Assembly (NCBI RefSeq): GCF_900129635.1
Contig: NZ_FSRB01000001.1
Location: forward strand, 2,643,501 to 2,707,500
DNA from: Singulisphaera sp. GP187
GTDB taxonomy: Bacteria > Planctomycetota > Planctomycetia > Isosphaerales > Isosphaeraceae
Reading direction: 5' to 3'
Length of the DNA stretch: 64,000 nucleotides
In this document: piece by piece, positions 47,222 through 56,314 of the stretch
Position numbering within the stretch: the first letter of the stretch is position 1
Layout: the number at the start of each line of letters is the position of its first letter
Notes under the pieces: generated by a model
Databases searched by the model: none
Seen by the model: only the letters and a program-made list of their open reading frames with translations
Told to the model about the DNA's origin: nothing
Program-made: the position numbers and the translations under genes

Positions 47222-47449
47222 ATGGCGACTGCCCCCACCTCGACCCGACCGGGCACGGTCGATCCAGAGACCGGCCGGTTCGTGTCCATGTCCGACGACG
47301 AACGCAAGGCCCGCACGCAAGCGATCGCCCGAGTGTTCAGTCAGCTCACCCCGGCCGACGAGACCGAGACCGATGAGGCATGGAGCGAGGTGCTCCGCGG
47401 CATCGACGAGACCCGCCCTCACCGTCCCCTGTTCGAGGGGATGTATTGA
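47222..47449 (+). CDS. Putative antitoxin paired with PIN-domain toxin
   Basis: 75 residues, mostly helical and acidic: RKARTQAIARVFSQL and TDEAWSEVLRGIDE. An AGGAGG ribosome site precedes the ATG. Its stop ends four bases before the GTG start of the PIN gene, the common antitoxin-then-toxin order. The DNA-binding part is not recognisable, so it may act with the excisionase-like regulator whose fragment lies upstream. Assignment rests on neighbourhood more than on sequence. Confidence 0.6.
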   Translation: MATAPTSTRPGTVDPETGRFVSMSDDERKARTQAIARVFSQLTPADETETDEAWSEVLRGIDETRPHRPLFEGMY

Positions 47450-47452
47450 CCC

Positions 47453-47914
47453 GTGGCAAGGTTGATCGTGCTCGACTCTGGTCCCCTCAGCTTGGCAAGC
47501 AAGGCCCCCGGCAAGTCCGATGGGGATCGTTGCCGCGCATGGATCGGCGAGATGGATGCCGCCGGCGCCTTGATCGTGGTGCCGGAGAGCGCCGATTACG
47601 AGGTGCGCCGGGAGCTGCTCCGGATCGGCATCCGGTCCGCCGTGGGCCGGCTCGATCAAGTGGAGTCCGTGCTGGTCTATGACCCGCTCACGACGCCGGC
47701 AATGAGGCGGGCGGCCGAGTTCTGGGCGTTCGTCCGCCGGTCCGGCGTGCCCACGGCGGACCCCAAAGCCCTCGACGCCGATTGCATCCTGGCGGCGCAG
47801 ACCTCGTTGCTGGGCGGCCCGGGCGACGCCGTGACGATCGCGACGACGAACGCCGTCCACCTGAACCGGTTTCCGGGGATCGACGCCCGGCAATGGGATT
47901 TGATCACGGGATGA
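47453..47914 (+). CDS. PIN-domain RNase toxin (VapC-like)
   Basis: 153-residue nuclease-like protein: LIVLDSGPLSLAS with the first acidic residue, PESADYEVRREL (Glu), KALDADCILAAQTSLL (Asp) and VTIATTNAVHLNRF (final conserved segment). These fit the PIN acidic cluster. It starts with GTG directly after the antitoxin. The combination suggests a type II toxin-antitoxin module cutting RNA. Located in an accessory patch with decayed fragments. Confidence 0.75.
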   Translation: MARLIVLDSGPLSLASKAPGKSDGDRCRAWIGEMDAAGALIVVPESADYEVRRELLRIGIRSAVGRLDQVESVLVYDPLTTPAMRRAAEFWAFVRRSGVPTADPKALDADCILAAQTSLLGGPGDAVTIATTNAVHLNRFPGIDARQWDLITG

Positions 47915-47938
47915 TCCGCAATACCTGGACAGGATGCA

Positions 47939-48136
47939 ATGATGTACGTGATCCAATTCCAGTAAAAGGACGAAGACAACGATCAGCCGGACGACATCGG
48001 GCAGGATGAGGAGATCATCGTGGAGCGAGAGCCGGTCCTGATCCCTCTCCCCGGTGACACGGTCCTGCCGGTACTGCTGAAACGGGTGCTAGACCACCTC
48101 GGGCTCCTTGGAGGTGCACACTCGGCTACTTATTAA
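47939..48136 (+). pseudogene. Small open frame interrupted by TAA
   Basis: The frame reads MMYVIQFQ, then stop at 47963-47965, then KDEDNDQPDDIGQDEEIIVE, REPVLIPLPGDTVLPVLLKR to a TAA at 48134-48136. The second part is protein-like and acidic but unidentified. Either the first stop kills a small gene, or translation begins at an internal GTG. Confidence 0.3.
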
Positions 48137-48740
48137 TTCAGATTAGGCATTTTTTCAATATGCGAAAGAGGAGTGGGGGATCAAACTCTGTCCGACTTCG
48201 TTCCAAATAGGATTGCCAGATCTTTCTTCAGATCAACACCGACCCTACCGACAATCGGCTCAACAATGATGTCGTCCACCCAGTGCCGACCCGAGTCCTT
48301 CCGCAATAGCTACGCCGTGTTCGCCAATACGCTACACATTTCTTGCATAAGCTTCCATACAATCCCCAAATCATTTAAATTCAATCACTTAATTTAATTC
48401 ATTTGCTCTTTAGGTTTTTCATGACTGAACCGACCCAATGGCAGATGTCGATAACCGAAACAAGACGGGTGAGAAAATGCCGTGGCCACCGTCGCCGGGT
48501 TCAGTGGATCGTTCTCCACCCTGGTTGTCAATCACGCGGACGGAATGCGAGTGGCTCCTCGGCAGGGCCACGAAGGACGGTCGAGATTCTTGGGCGGGAT
48601 TCATGACCCGCGGGGTGACGTCGGCTTCTTGGGCGAGTAAGATTGCCGGAACGTTCGTTGATTGACCGCGCGGTCGTCCCAGCGCCGCTGGACCTGAACC
48701 GATCTATTAATCGTCGACCCTCCCGTTCGGAGCCGAACCC
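48137..48740. other. AT-rich gene-free stretch
   Basis: 604 bases including the least GC-rich part of the window (48350-48420, aaattcaatcacttaatt). Short frames exist but none resembles a protein. Likely decayed accessory DNA, with the promoter of the next gene at its end. Confidence 0.4.
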
Positions 48741-49898
48741 GTGGACGCCGTGACTCGCCTTCTGTCTGATCTCGTTGCGATTCCGAGCGTCAATCCGATG
48801 GGTCGTCCGCTCCAAGGAAAAGGATTTCTCGAAGGCGGGATGTCCGACTACCTGGAGAATTGGTTCCGCTCGCTGGGGGTGCCCTATGAGCGGCGAACCG
48901 TCGCGCCGGGACGCGATAACCTGATCGCCCGTTATGAGTCGCCGCGCGGCCGGAAAACGGTCCTCTTCGACGCCCACCAGGACACGGTCCCGACCGACGG
49001 GATGACGATTCCGCCGTTTGTCCCGGAGATTCGGGACGGTCGGCTCTACGGCCGAGGGTCGTGCGACGTGAAGGGGGGCATGGCGGCCATGCTCGAAGCG
49101 TTCGCCCGGCTCGTCAAGGAGCGCCCCGCGGATTCGGCCTCGGTCGTCATGGCCTGCACCGTGGACGAGGAGTTCACCCACATCGGGTCCTCCCAACTGG
49201 CCGCGTCACCCCGGATGGCCGACTATGCGATTGTCGCCGAGCCGACCCGGCTGAACATCGTCCACCGTCACAAGGGGGCGGTTCGCTGGAAGATCCGGAC
49301 GCGTGGGGTCGCCTGCCATAGCTCCACCCCCCAGCTCGGCGTCAACGCGATCTACCGGATGGGCGAACTGCTGGGGGCGCTCGCGGACTACGCCGACATG
49401 CTCTCCCGCGCCACGCCCGACCCGATCCTGGGACCGCCGAGCCTCTCGGTCGGCCGGATCGAAGGGGGTCTGAGCGTCAACGTCGTCCCCGATTGGTGCG
49501 AGATCGAGGTCGACCGCCGGATCATCCCGGGCGAGACCCCGACCAATTGCGTCCAGCGGGTGCAGACCTATCTCCACGACCGCCTGGGAGAGTCGGTGAT
49601 CTGGGAATTCTTTCCCCCTTGGGTCAACATGCCGCCGCTCGCTCAAGAGGTGAGCGACGAGGGGGGCTGGGTGGCCCAGGTTCGCGCTGCCGTCGGCGAG
49701 GCGTCGGGGCGAATTCCCGAGCTTGGCGGCGTGCCCTACGGGACCGATGCCGGTCCGCTCGGTCAGTCCGGCTTGCCCTGCCTGGTCATCGGGCCGGGCG
49801 ATATCGCACAGGCCCATACGAAAGACGAGTGGATCGAACTCGACCAGGTCCAAACGGCCGTCGAGGCGTATTACCGGATTGCCTTGGCGCTCGGTTGA
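48741..49898 (+). CDS. M20-family peptidase/deacylase (ArgE/DapE type)
   Basis: Zn-dependent amidohydrolase, 385 residues, cytoplasmic. Motifs: LFDAHQDTVPTDGM (H and D metal ligands), YGRGSCDVKGGMAAML, CTVDEEFTHIGS (catalytic Glu pair) and IVAEPTRL. The dimerisation domain includes HKGAVRWKIRTRGVACHSS, and the last metal His is in IAQAHTKDEWIE. Start is GTG at 48741, with GGAG eight bases upstream. It could deacylate N-acyl amino acids. Not in an operon. Confidence 0.9.
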   Translation: MDAVTRLLSDLVAIPSVNPMGRPLQGKGFLEGGMSDYLENWFRSLGVPYERRTVAPGRDNLIARYESPRGRKTVLFDAHQDTVPTDGMTIPPFVPEIRDGRLYGRGSCDVKGGMAAMLEAFARLVKERPADSASVVMACTVDEEFTHIGSSQLAASPRMADYAIVAEPTRLNIVHRHKGAVRWKIRTRGVACHSSTPQLGVNAIYRMGELLGALADYADMLSRATPDPILGPPSLSVGRIEGGLSVNVVPDWCEIEVDRRIIPGETPTNCVQRVQTYLHDRLGESVIWEFFPPWVNMPPLAQEVSDEGGWVAQVRAAVGEASGRIPELGGVPYGTDAGPLGQSGLPCLVIGPGDIAQAHTKDEWIELDQVQTAVEAYYRIALALG

Positions 49899-50054
49899 GT
49901 CGCGCGGGTTGAGGCAGGGGATTGGTAGGCATTCAGGTGGGAGAGAACGGATTGGATCTTGTCTGAGGAAATCAAAAAAAAAGACTCGTCGAGGCGGGTG
50001 AAATGCACCCGCCCCACGAGGCTTGAAATCAAAAGCCGGGCAACCGGTCGACGA

Positions 50055-50393
50055 TCAGAAGACGTCAAGAATGAAGTGGTGACCCTGGTAGTACTTCTTC
50101 TTGTCCCAATCGTGCCAACCGTGGGGATGGCGGGACCCAAGCGTGCGCCGGCCACCGTAGTAATTCCGGTAGAACGGGCCCTGGATCTGCGGCACGATTC
50201 GCTGTTCTTTGGGGTAGACGTAGAACTTGTCGTAGAGCCCCCGGGAATCGGCACCGCTGCCGGGAACTTGGGGGGGGACGTAGGGCCAGTGCAGGTAGTT
50301 GGTCCAGTCCTGAGCTTTGGCCGTCCCGACGCCGCCAACCCCGGCGAATGCCGCGGCCAAGACAAACGCCTTGATCCATGAGGAACGTGTCAC
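50055..50393 (-). CDS. Small secreted aromatic-rich protein
   Basis: 112 residues. A signal peptide (SSWIKAFVLAAAFAGVGGVG ending at TAKA) is followed by a Tyr/Trp/Pro/His-rich mature part (WTNYLHWPYVPPQVPG, FYVYPKEQRIVPQIQGPFYR, HGWHDWDKKKYYQGHHF). GTG at 50393 has an excellent AAGGAGGT site six bases before it. I recall similar short proteins in planctomycete genomes, but no function. Probably cell-envelope associated. Confidence 0.7.
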   Translation of the reverse strand: MTRSSWIKAFVLAAAFAGVGGVGTAKAQDWTNYLHWPYVPPQVPGSGADSRGLYDKFYVYPKEQRIVPQIQGPFYRNYYGGRRTLGSRHPHGWHDWDKKKYYQGHHFILDVF

Positions 50394-50576
50394 TATCCAC
50401 CTCCTTGTAGAGAAAGCGATCCGGTACCGCGTCTAATCTGCCACCGGTTTTGCCTCGGTGCGGGCAAATCCGAATTTTTTTTAGGTCGAATGGATCCGGT
50501 TTTTCCACTCACAAAGACCTGGGGGATTGGAATCGATCCCCGGAACCCCCAAAAAAGGACGGCGCCCGTCGCCGGG

Positions 50577-51749
50577 ATGATGATGACAGGGATTGGTCGT
50601 CTGGGTCTGGCCTTCGCCATCACCGCCACCTGGTTCGTGATGACTCCCGCGGCCTCGCACTCGCAGGAACCGCGACCGCAGCCCGAGGAAGTACGACTGC
50701 GTGCCGAGGTCAAGACACTCACCTCACCAGCCTTCGGAGGCCGGCGCGGAGAGGGAGGGCGGAAAACAGCCGAACACCTCGTCGAGGCCTTCCGCGCCCT
50801 CAAACTCGAGCCACTGTTCGACGGCCGATACACCCAGGCGATCCCCGACGGCAATGCCGGCCGGATCATCGGCCAGAACGTTGGCGCCCGGATCGTGGGC
50901 TCGGATCCCAAACTCCGGGACGAGTGGATCGTCCTCGCCGCCCATTTCGACCACCTCGGCGTGCGCGAAGGCCAACTCTATCCGGGCGCGGACGACAATG
51001 CCTCGGGGGTCGCCATGATGCTCGAGGTGGCACGCGCCATGGCCCGATCGCCCGAGGCGTCGAAGCGAAGCCTGATGTTCATCGGTTTCGACCTTGAAGA
51101 GATCGGCCTCTACGGCTCGCGCTACTTCGTCGAACACGCCCCCGTACCGCTGAAGCAGATCTCGCTGTTCATCACGGCCGACATGATCGGGCGATCGCTC
51201 GGGGGCGTGTGCGACCCCTACGTCTTCGTCATGGGGAGCGAACATGCCCCGGGGTTACGTCCCTGGATCGACCAGGCGTCGAAAGACAGGCCGGTCAAAG
51301 TCGGCATGCTGGGGACCGACCTGCTGGTCCTCGACCGAAGCGATTACGGCCCCTTCCGAGCGCGCGAAATCCCGTACCTGTTCTTCAGCACCGGTGAGAA
51401 CCCCACCTACCACACCCCCGACGATCGGCCCGAAACCTTGGATTATCCCAAGTTGGAGGCGATCAGCCGGGTGATTCACAAGGTGGTCGAACAGGCAGGC
51501 TCGGCCACCAAGGTCCCCACCTGGATTCAGGCCCCGGAAAACACGATCGCCGAGGTCGCCACCGTTCGTGATATCCTCCGGTCGCTGCTCGAGAACCGCG
51601 AGACGCTCAAGATCGGCGTGGCCCAGCTATATCTGATGAACAACACGGTGCGTACGCTCGATGCCATCGTCGAGCGGGGTTCGATCACGTCGAGCGAACG
51701 GGCCACCATGGTCAATGTCGCCCGACTCGTCCTGATCGCGATCCTCTGA
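50577..51749 (+). CDS. Secreted M28-family metallopeptidase
   Basis: Exported aminopeptidase-like enzyme, 390 residues, with a signal peptide (AFAITATWFVMTPAASHSQE). Zn ligands in order: VLAAHFDHLGV (His), YPGADDNASGVA (Asp), FDLEEIGLYGS (catalytic and metal Glu), ADMIG (Asp) and PTYHTPDDR (His). That is the complete M28 set. A helical tail follows the catalytic domain (VRDILRSLLENRETLK). It may trim peptides outside the inner membrane. ATG at 50577 precedes the signal peptide; a longer frame to 50490 does not start with one. Confidence 0.88.
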   Translation: MMMTGIGRLGLAFAITATWFVMTPAASHSQEPRPQPEEVRLRAEVKTLTSPAFGGRRGEGGRKTAEHLVEAFRALKLEPLFDGRYTQAIPDGNAGRIIGQNVGARIVGSDPKLRDEWIVLAAHFDHLGVREGQLYPGADDNASGVAMMLEVARAMARSPEASKRSLMFIGFDLEEIGLYGSRYFVEHAPVPLKQISLFITADMIGRSLGGVCDPYVFVMGSEHAPGLRPWIDQASKDRPVKVGMLGTDLLVLDRSDYGPFRAREIPYLFFSTGENPTYHTPDDRPETLDYPKLEAISRVIHKVVEQAGSATKVPTWIQAPENTIAEVATVRDILRSLLENRETLKIGVAQLYLMNNTVRTLDAIVERGSITSSERATMVNVARLVLIAIL

Positions 51750-51787
51750 TCCATCCGAACTGTTCCGGAACGACCGCGCCGCTCGAT

Positions 51788-53797
51788 TCAGAAGGAAGGG
51801 CGGCGAACGCGACGAAGTTTCATGGGCTGGGGCGGAACCTTGCGTTCCGCTCCCGGCGCGACCGGAACGAGCCGACGCGAGCCATGATTCCCGCGCTCGA
51901 CCGCAGCACCGGGCGCGTTGTCGATCACGGCCGGAACATCATCCTGGCGAAGCTCCAAGATGTTATCGCGTGCAAACGGCATGGCCTCGAACTCAATGGG
52001 ATCGATCGCCTCGGGAACGAGTCGATCGAGGTTCAGGCCCGACCGCGTTCCCGACGATTTGGCCCACTCCTTGGCCCGTAACGCGAGATAGTTGGACCAA
52101 CCTTGGTTCGGCGCCTCCTCGACCGTCAGCCTGGGGCCCTCCGGCGTGAACTCGATGCGCCGGGGAGCGTTGCGATCGAGTGACCGAAGGAACTCGATCG
52201 TTCGGTCGACACGCTCCACTTGCCCTTTCCCCATAAAAATCTGCGCCCGAAGGCTCACCAACCGAAGCCGATGATCGGGGGACGTTGCTCGCTCCTCAAG
52301 TGCTTCGAGCGCGAGCAGCGCCGCGTCGTAGTCGCCCCGAAGATATTCGAAGTAGAGCCTCGCCTCGTCGACCTGATCGCGAACCTCCGGCTTGAGCTCG
52401 GCTTTGAGGAAGGGACGATCACAGAGCGCGATCCCGAACCGTCCCAGCCGCCGAAGCCGTGCCGCGAGGGGAAGATTCTCGGCGAACTCCCCGGGAATCG
52501 GCAACGAGGTGGCCCGTTCGATCGAACGGCCGTTCTCGCCCGCAACCGCGGGCAATCCGCCCAAGAGAAGCTGACGCGCCGAGGCCACCAAGGTGGCGAT
52601 CCATTCGAGCCGAGCCGAGTCGTCGGGAGTCAGCGGCGTGAACCGGCCGGTGGGAAGATCCCACAGACCCGGCGGAGCGAAGAAATCAGGCCCACCTGCT
52701 CGAAACGCGAGCGTCTTGCCCCCCGGAGTGACGGTCAACGCACTCAGCCGGACCGTGAAGTCGATCGGGTTGTCTTTCTTATGAACCACCTTGCCGCGCG
52801 GCATGAACCAACAAACAATCGACTGGTCCCCATCGGCATCATCGGAAAAGAATAGAGCATCCTCATCCTGGGCGAAGCTGAACGAGGTGCCAAGCTCCGG
52901 ACGATCGCCCACGCGTGGGTCGGCGGGCAGCGTCAGCTCTTCCTTGACCCCGCCATCAATGGGCACCTTGAAAAGAACCGTGACCGTTCCCACGGGCTCG
53001 CGCGCACCAGGTCGCGACTGCCGTCGGGCAACGACCAGCACCGACCGTTTGTCACGGGACCAGGTGGGGGGTTGGCTCACTTGCCCGACGTCGGCCAGGT
53101 GCCTTGGGGTTCCGAAGTTGGTGTCGAGGGAATGCAACGACTTGAGGTCGGCACCTCGGAGGAAGGCGAGCTTGGTTCCGTCCGGTGACCACGAAGGCAG
53201 GGATGCGTCGGGAATCGCTTTGAGAACCCGGCCATCGTCAACCCGGACGATCGCAATCCCGAGCGTCCGCTGAAAGTGGGGGATGGCAAGATAACGGCCA
53301 TCCGAGCTCCAAGCCAGGGTCAATCCGGGAAGGTCGGCCGACCGAAGGTCCGCCTCAAGTGGCCCCTGTTTGAAGAGGACCCGTTGGCTTTCGGGCGAAT
53401 CTTGAACGACGACCTCGAACCGAAGTCGACCGTCCGGGTCGGGGACCAACCGGCCGAACGCGAGCGCCTTGCCGTCGGTTCTCCAGACGGGTGCGGTCAA
53501 CGGATTCCGCGATTCTTCGAGCAAGACCGAATCGCCAGTGTCCGGACGGGTGGTCCAAAGCCGATAGAGTAAAGCCGGAGGCCGAGAGATCGAAGCGCTC
53601 CAGCCGAGCTGCTCACGTTCCGGACCGGCCTTGACGTCGTAAAGCCATCCGGGGGCCAGCAACCGCTGCTCCTCAGACCGGACGGCCACCGTATAGGCCA
53701 ACCAGCGGCCCTCTGACGACCAGAGGACCGGCGCGGGGACAGAACCGAGCGAGACTGTCAGCGTCAGCCCCAACAAGCCTGCCGCACAAAGTCGCAT
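51788..53797 (-). CDS. Exported WD40-like beta-propeller protein
   Basis: 669 residues. N-terminal signal (MRLCAAGLLGLTLTVSLGSVP), then TolB/PD40-type blades marked by WSxDGRxLA segments: LWSSEGRWLAYTV, WRTDGKALAFGR, WSSDGRYLAIPHF, SWSPDGTKLAFLRG and TWSRDKRSVLVVARR. The C-terminal half is helical and TPR-like (EARLYFEYLRGDYDAALLAL, LRLVSLRAQIFMGKG). Probably a periplasmic protein-interaction scaffold. ATG at 53797 chosen, as the signal peptide starts there. It converges with the M28 gene. Confidence 0.75.
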   Translation of the reverse strand: MRLCAAGLLGLTLTVSLGSVPAPVLWSSEGRWLAYTVAVRSEEQRLLAPGWLYDVKAGPEREQLGWSASISRPPALLYRLWTTRPDTGDSVLLEESRNPLTAPVWRTDGKALAFGRLVPDPDGRLRFEVVVQDSPESQRVLFKQGPLEADLRSADLPGLTLAWSSDGRYLAIPHFQRTLGIAIVRVDDGRVLKAIPDASLPSWSPDGTKLAFLRGADLKSLHSLDTNFGTPRHLADVGQVSQPPTWSRDKRSVLVVARRQSRPGAREPVGTVTVLFKVPIDGGVKEELTLPADPRVGDRPELGTSFSFAQDEDALFFSDDADGDQSIVCWFMPRGKVVHKKDNPIDFTVRLSALTVTPGGKTLAFRAGGPDFFAPPGLWDLPTGRFTPLTPDDSARLEWIATLVASARQLLLGGLPAVAGENGRSIERATSLPIPGEFAENLPLAARLRRLGRFGIALCDRPFLKAELKPEVRDQVDEARLYFEYLRGDYDAALLALEALEERATSPDHRLRLVSLRAQIFMGKGQVERVDRTIEFLRSLDRNAPRRIEFTPEGPRLTVEEAPNQGWSNYLALRAKEWAKSSGTRSGLNLDRLVPEAIDPIEFEAMPFARDNILELRQDDVPAVIDNAPGAAVERGNHGSRRLVPVAPGAERKVPPQPMKLRRVRRPSF

Positions 53798-54210
53798 GAG
53801 GCTCACTCTCTCGGGAACGAACTCGCCAATTGCGAGGTCAGTCAATCCAGGCGGATCACCAGGCCAAAGCCCACATTCGCGTTGCCTCTGAGTATAAACG
53901 TCCCGACCCCGTCTGCCTACCGATCGCAAAGGCAGGTGCCGACAAAAGCCTGCCCATTTAGGAAGTTTGGGTAATTCAGGAAGTCTGATTTGACGACGCT
54001 CCCAGCCGTTGTACACTCAATCTGTCGGAACGTTACTGAGGTTGGCGAGCCACGGGGCTGGGGGTCCGGGACAAGAGCGGTTCTCTTGTCAGGTCGGGGT
54101 CGCCTCGCTACTATGATCGGCTTGGCATGGGATTGCGTCCACAGCCTCTGTCTCTTTCCCAGTCGATACATCCTCTGAAACGTGTCTCTCGCCACCCTCT
54201 GGGGATATCC
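53798..54210. other. Intergenic region before the type II FAS/PKS-like locus
   Basis: 413 bases between divergent genes without a supported frame. It contains a sigma-70-like promoter (53990-54017) and a perfect hairpin, GACAAGAG-cggtt-CTCTTGTC, at 54070-54090 in the leader, which could be an mRNA structure regulating the first fabZ-like gene. Confidence 0.5.
53990..54017 (+). promoter_or_regulatory. Candidate sigma-70 promoter for the FAS/PKS-like locus
   Basis: TTGACG (53990-53995), a 16-base spacer and TACACT (54012-54017) match the consensus at five of six and four of six positions. The start would leave a leader of about 185 bases before the first gene. Confidence 0.5.
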
Positions 54211-54756
54211 ATGCGTTTTGTCCTGATCGACCGGATCGTCGAACTCAAGCAGGGGCAATCACTGGTTGCGGTCAAGAACCTCTCGCTCGCCGAGGAGTAT
54301 CTGGCGGACCACTTCCCCGGTTTTCCCGTGATGCCGGGCGTGCTCATGCTCGAGGCGCTGACGCAGGCCGGCGCCTGGCTGATCCGTGATCTCGAGGACT
54401 TTGCGCACAGTGTGGTCCTGCTCAAGCAGGCCAAGACGATCAAATACGGCAGTTTCGTCGAGCCGGGCCGACAGCTCCAGTTGCGGGTCGAGCTGATCTC
54501 GCATGGCGAACGCGAGAGCACATTCAAAGGATCAGGGGTGATTGACGGCCAGGATATGGTGAAAGGCCGATTCACTCTGACACGATACAACCTAAGGGAA
54601 CGCGACCCCGAGCTTCACGCCACCGACGCGTCGATCGTGGCGGGGCTTCGCGACCTCTATGCGACACTTCGGAAGGGCTCGGTGGGGGCCCGCGCGATGA
54701 TCAAGTTCGGCACACCGCCGGTCGTCGCCGCAGTCGCCCCCGGAGCGGACGCTTGA
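54211..54756 (+). CDS. FabZ-like 3-hydroxyacyl-ACP dehydratase (first)
   Basis: 181-residue hot-dog-fold protein beginning MRFVLIDRIVELKQG. The active-site helix has LADHFPGFPVMPGVLMLEAL with catalytic His and Glu retained, matching FabZ (HFPGxPVMPGVL.ExxAQ). It probably removes water from a 3-hydroxyacyl chain on the acyl carrier protein encoded next. A C-terminal 30-residue extension (GARAMIKFGTPPVVAAVAPG) is unusual. Start chosen at 54211 to match FabZ. Confidence 0.85.
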   Translation: MRFVLIDRIVELKQGQSLVAVKNLSLAEEYLADHFPGFPVMPGVLMLEALTQAGAWLIRDLEDFAHSVVLLKQAKTIKYGSFVEPGRQLQLRVELISHGERESTFKGSGVIDGQDMVKGRFTLTRYNLRERDPELHATDASIVAGLRDLYATLRKGSVGARAMIKFGTPPVVAAVAPGADA

Positions 54757-55106
54757 GCTCGAGAAAGATTTTGAGCCTGTTTCAGTCCCAACTCCTGGAG
54801 GTGTCTCGGCCCAGCCGCGGATCTGCTTGGTCTGCGGTTTGCATCGAATGATTCGATTCGGTCGACTGTGACTGCTGAGGTTGCAAGGTTTTTCAAAAGT
54901 CAGCAAGATAGGGCCCAAACAAAAACCCTGCTCCCGCCCGAGTTCCTGGCCGTCCTGCCTTTCTCTCTTCGGCGAGAATGAGCTCGGCTGAAGTTGCACC
55001 TATAGTTACGCCGACGATTACATGAGTGTCCCGATCTTCGGCGGCTCCCTGTCGATGGTTTCCCTAGGTGGGATTGGATTGGCGATCCCATTATTTTGAG
55101 GATGTT
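54757..55106. other. Spacer between the first FabZ-like gene and the ACP
   Basis: 350 bases with no supported gene. A promoter might lie in 54990-55025, where a TATAGT hexamer occurs, but no good -35 element is present. Confidence 0.4.
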
Positions 55107-55493
55107 ATGCCGACACACGATGAGATCTTCCAGAAAGTCCAAGCCACTTTGGTCGATGCCCTGGGCGTGGACGAGGAGGATGTGACCAGCGACGCCACCC
55201 TCCAGGGCAACCTGGGCGCGGAATCGATCGACTTCCTCGATATCGTGTTCCGACTCGAACGGAACTTCGGGATCAAGATCCCCCGCGGCGAGCTGTTCCC
55301 GGAAAACGTCGTCTCCGACCCGGAGATGATCCAGGATGGGAAGCTGACCTCCAAGGGGATCGATGAGCTGAAGACGCGGATGCCCTACGCCGACCTGTCG
55401 AGCTTCACCGCGGATCCCGACGTGGAAAAGATCGGTGATCTATACACGGTCGAGATGCTGGTTCAGTACGTGCAGAGCAAGCTCTCCGCCTGA
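55107..55493 (+). CDS. Acyl carrier protein
   Basis: 128 residues, longer than AcpP. The carrier helix is QGNLGAESIDFLDIVFRLER, with the phosphopantetheine Ser in GAES instead of the common GADS, as in polyketide-type carriers. Its C-terminal extension (about 85-128; ELKTRMPYADLSSFTADPD, LYTVEMLVQYVQSKLSA) is characteristic of dedicated ACPs of non-essential pathways. TTGAGGA precedes the ATG. It lies between two dehydratase genes and would carry the growing chain. Confidence 0.9.
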   Translation: MPTHDEIFQKVQATLVDALGVDEEDVTSDATLQGNLGAESIDFLDIVFRLERNFGIKIPRGELFPENVVSDPEMIQDGKLTSKGIDELKTRMPYADLSSFTADPDVEKIGDLYTVEMLVQYVQSKLSA

Positions 55494-55634
55494 GTACGGT
55501 GGCGCGGTCCCGCTACGGATAACGGGCAGTGATATCGCCGCGCCGTGGGGAGCAGGAATCGACCCGGTCGAGCTTCCGGGGAATTTCCCCGGATAGCGAC
55601 CGACGTCCATTGCCAGATCGGCGAGTGTTCCCTC

Positions 55635-56183
55635 ATGAGATGGATCTGGATCGACAAGTTCCTGGAATTCCGCAGCGGAGAGTTCGCGCGTGCCATCAAG
55701 AATTTGACGCTCGCGGAAGAACATCTGCACGACCACTTTCCCGGCTACCCGGTCATGCCCGCCTCGCTCATCATTGAAGGGCTGGCACAGACCGGCGGGA
55801 TCTTGGTCGGTGAGGCGGGGGGTTTCGCTGAGAAGGTGGTCCTGGCAAAAATTCCCCGGGCGGAATTCTTTGGTGTGGCCTGCGCAGGCGATCAATTGAT
55901 CTACGAGGTCACCCTGACCGACCTGCGGAGCGAAGGGGCCGTGGTGGACGCCAAGGCGTTCCTCGACGGTGAACTGCTCGCCGACGTTGAAATTGTCTTC
56001 GCCCATCTGGATAACTCGCGAGCGAACCAGATCTTCGGGCCGAAGAACTTCGTTTTTACCCAGCAACTGTTGGGTGTTCTCGATCTGGCCAAGGCGCAGA
56101 ACCGGGCTCGGGAGATCGCCAGTTCCGCGTCGTCCACCACCAATGGACAGCCCAAAGAAACATCTCCTCCGCAGTCGGATTGA
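55635..56183 (+). CDS. FabZ-like 3-hydroxyacyl-ACP dehydratase (second)
   Basis: 182 residues. Starts MRWIWIDKFLEFRSGEF, with an active-site segment DHFPGYPVMPASLIIEGL keeping catalytic His and Glu; the usual Gly-Val-Leu is Ala-Ser-Leu. The C-terminus (residues 150-182) is polar and disordered. Directly followed by the KS-beta gene. With the first copy it could form a heterodimer, as seen for paired dehydratases in aryl-polyene clusters; that is inference. Confidence 0.83.
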   Translation: MRWIWIDKFLEFRSGEFARAIKNLTLAEEHLHDHFPGYPVMPASLIIEGLAQTGGILVGEAGGFAEKVVLAKIPRAEFFGVACAGDQLIYEVTLTDLRSEGAVVDAKAFLDGELLADVEIVFAHLDNSRANQIFGPKNFVFTQQLLGVLDLAKAQNRAREIASSASSTTNGQPKETSPPQSD

Positions 56184-56314
56184 TTGAAAACGTGTTAACC
56201 GGTTGAGCCCGGCGTCCCCAAAAGACCCGTGTGGGGCGGGGGACGAGGCAACGAGTTTGCCGCCCTCGGCACCTTCGAGCCAAACCCACCACGGTGGAGA
56301 GCGACGAGTTCCTC

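Noticed and set aside
46931-47956. 341-residue minus-strand frame
   Set aside because: Antisense to the antitoxin/PIN pair, which has proper ribosome sites and PIN motifs.
48173-48397. 74-residue plus-strand frame
   Set aside because: Ser/Phe/Thr-rich random composition in AT-rich DNA; no start signals or family resemblance.
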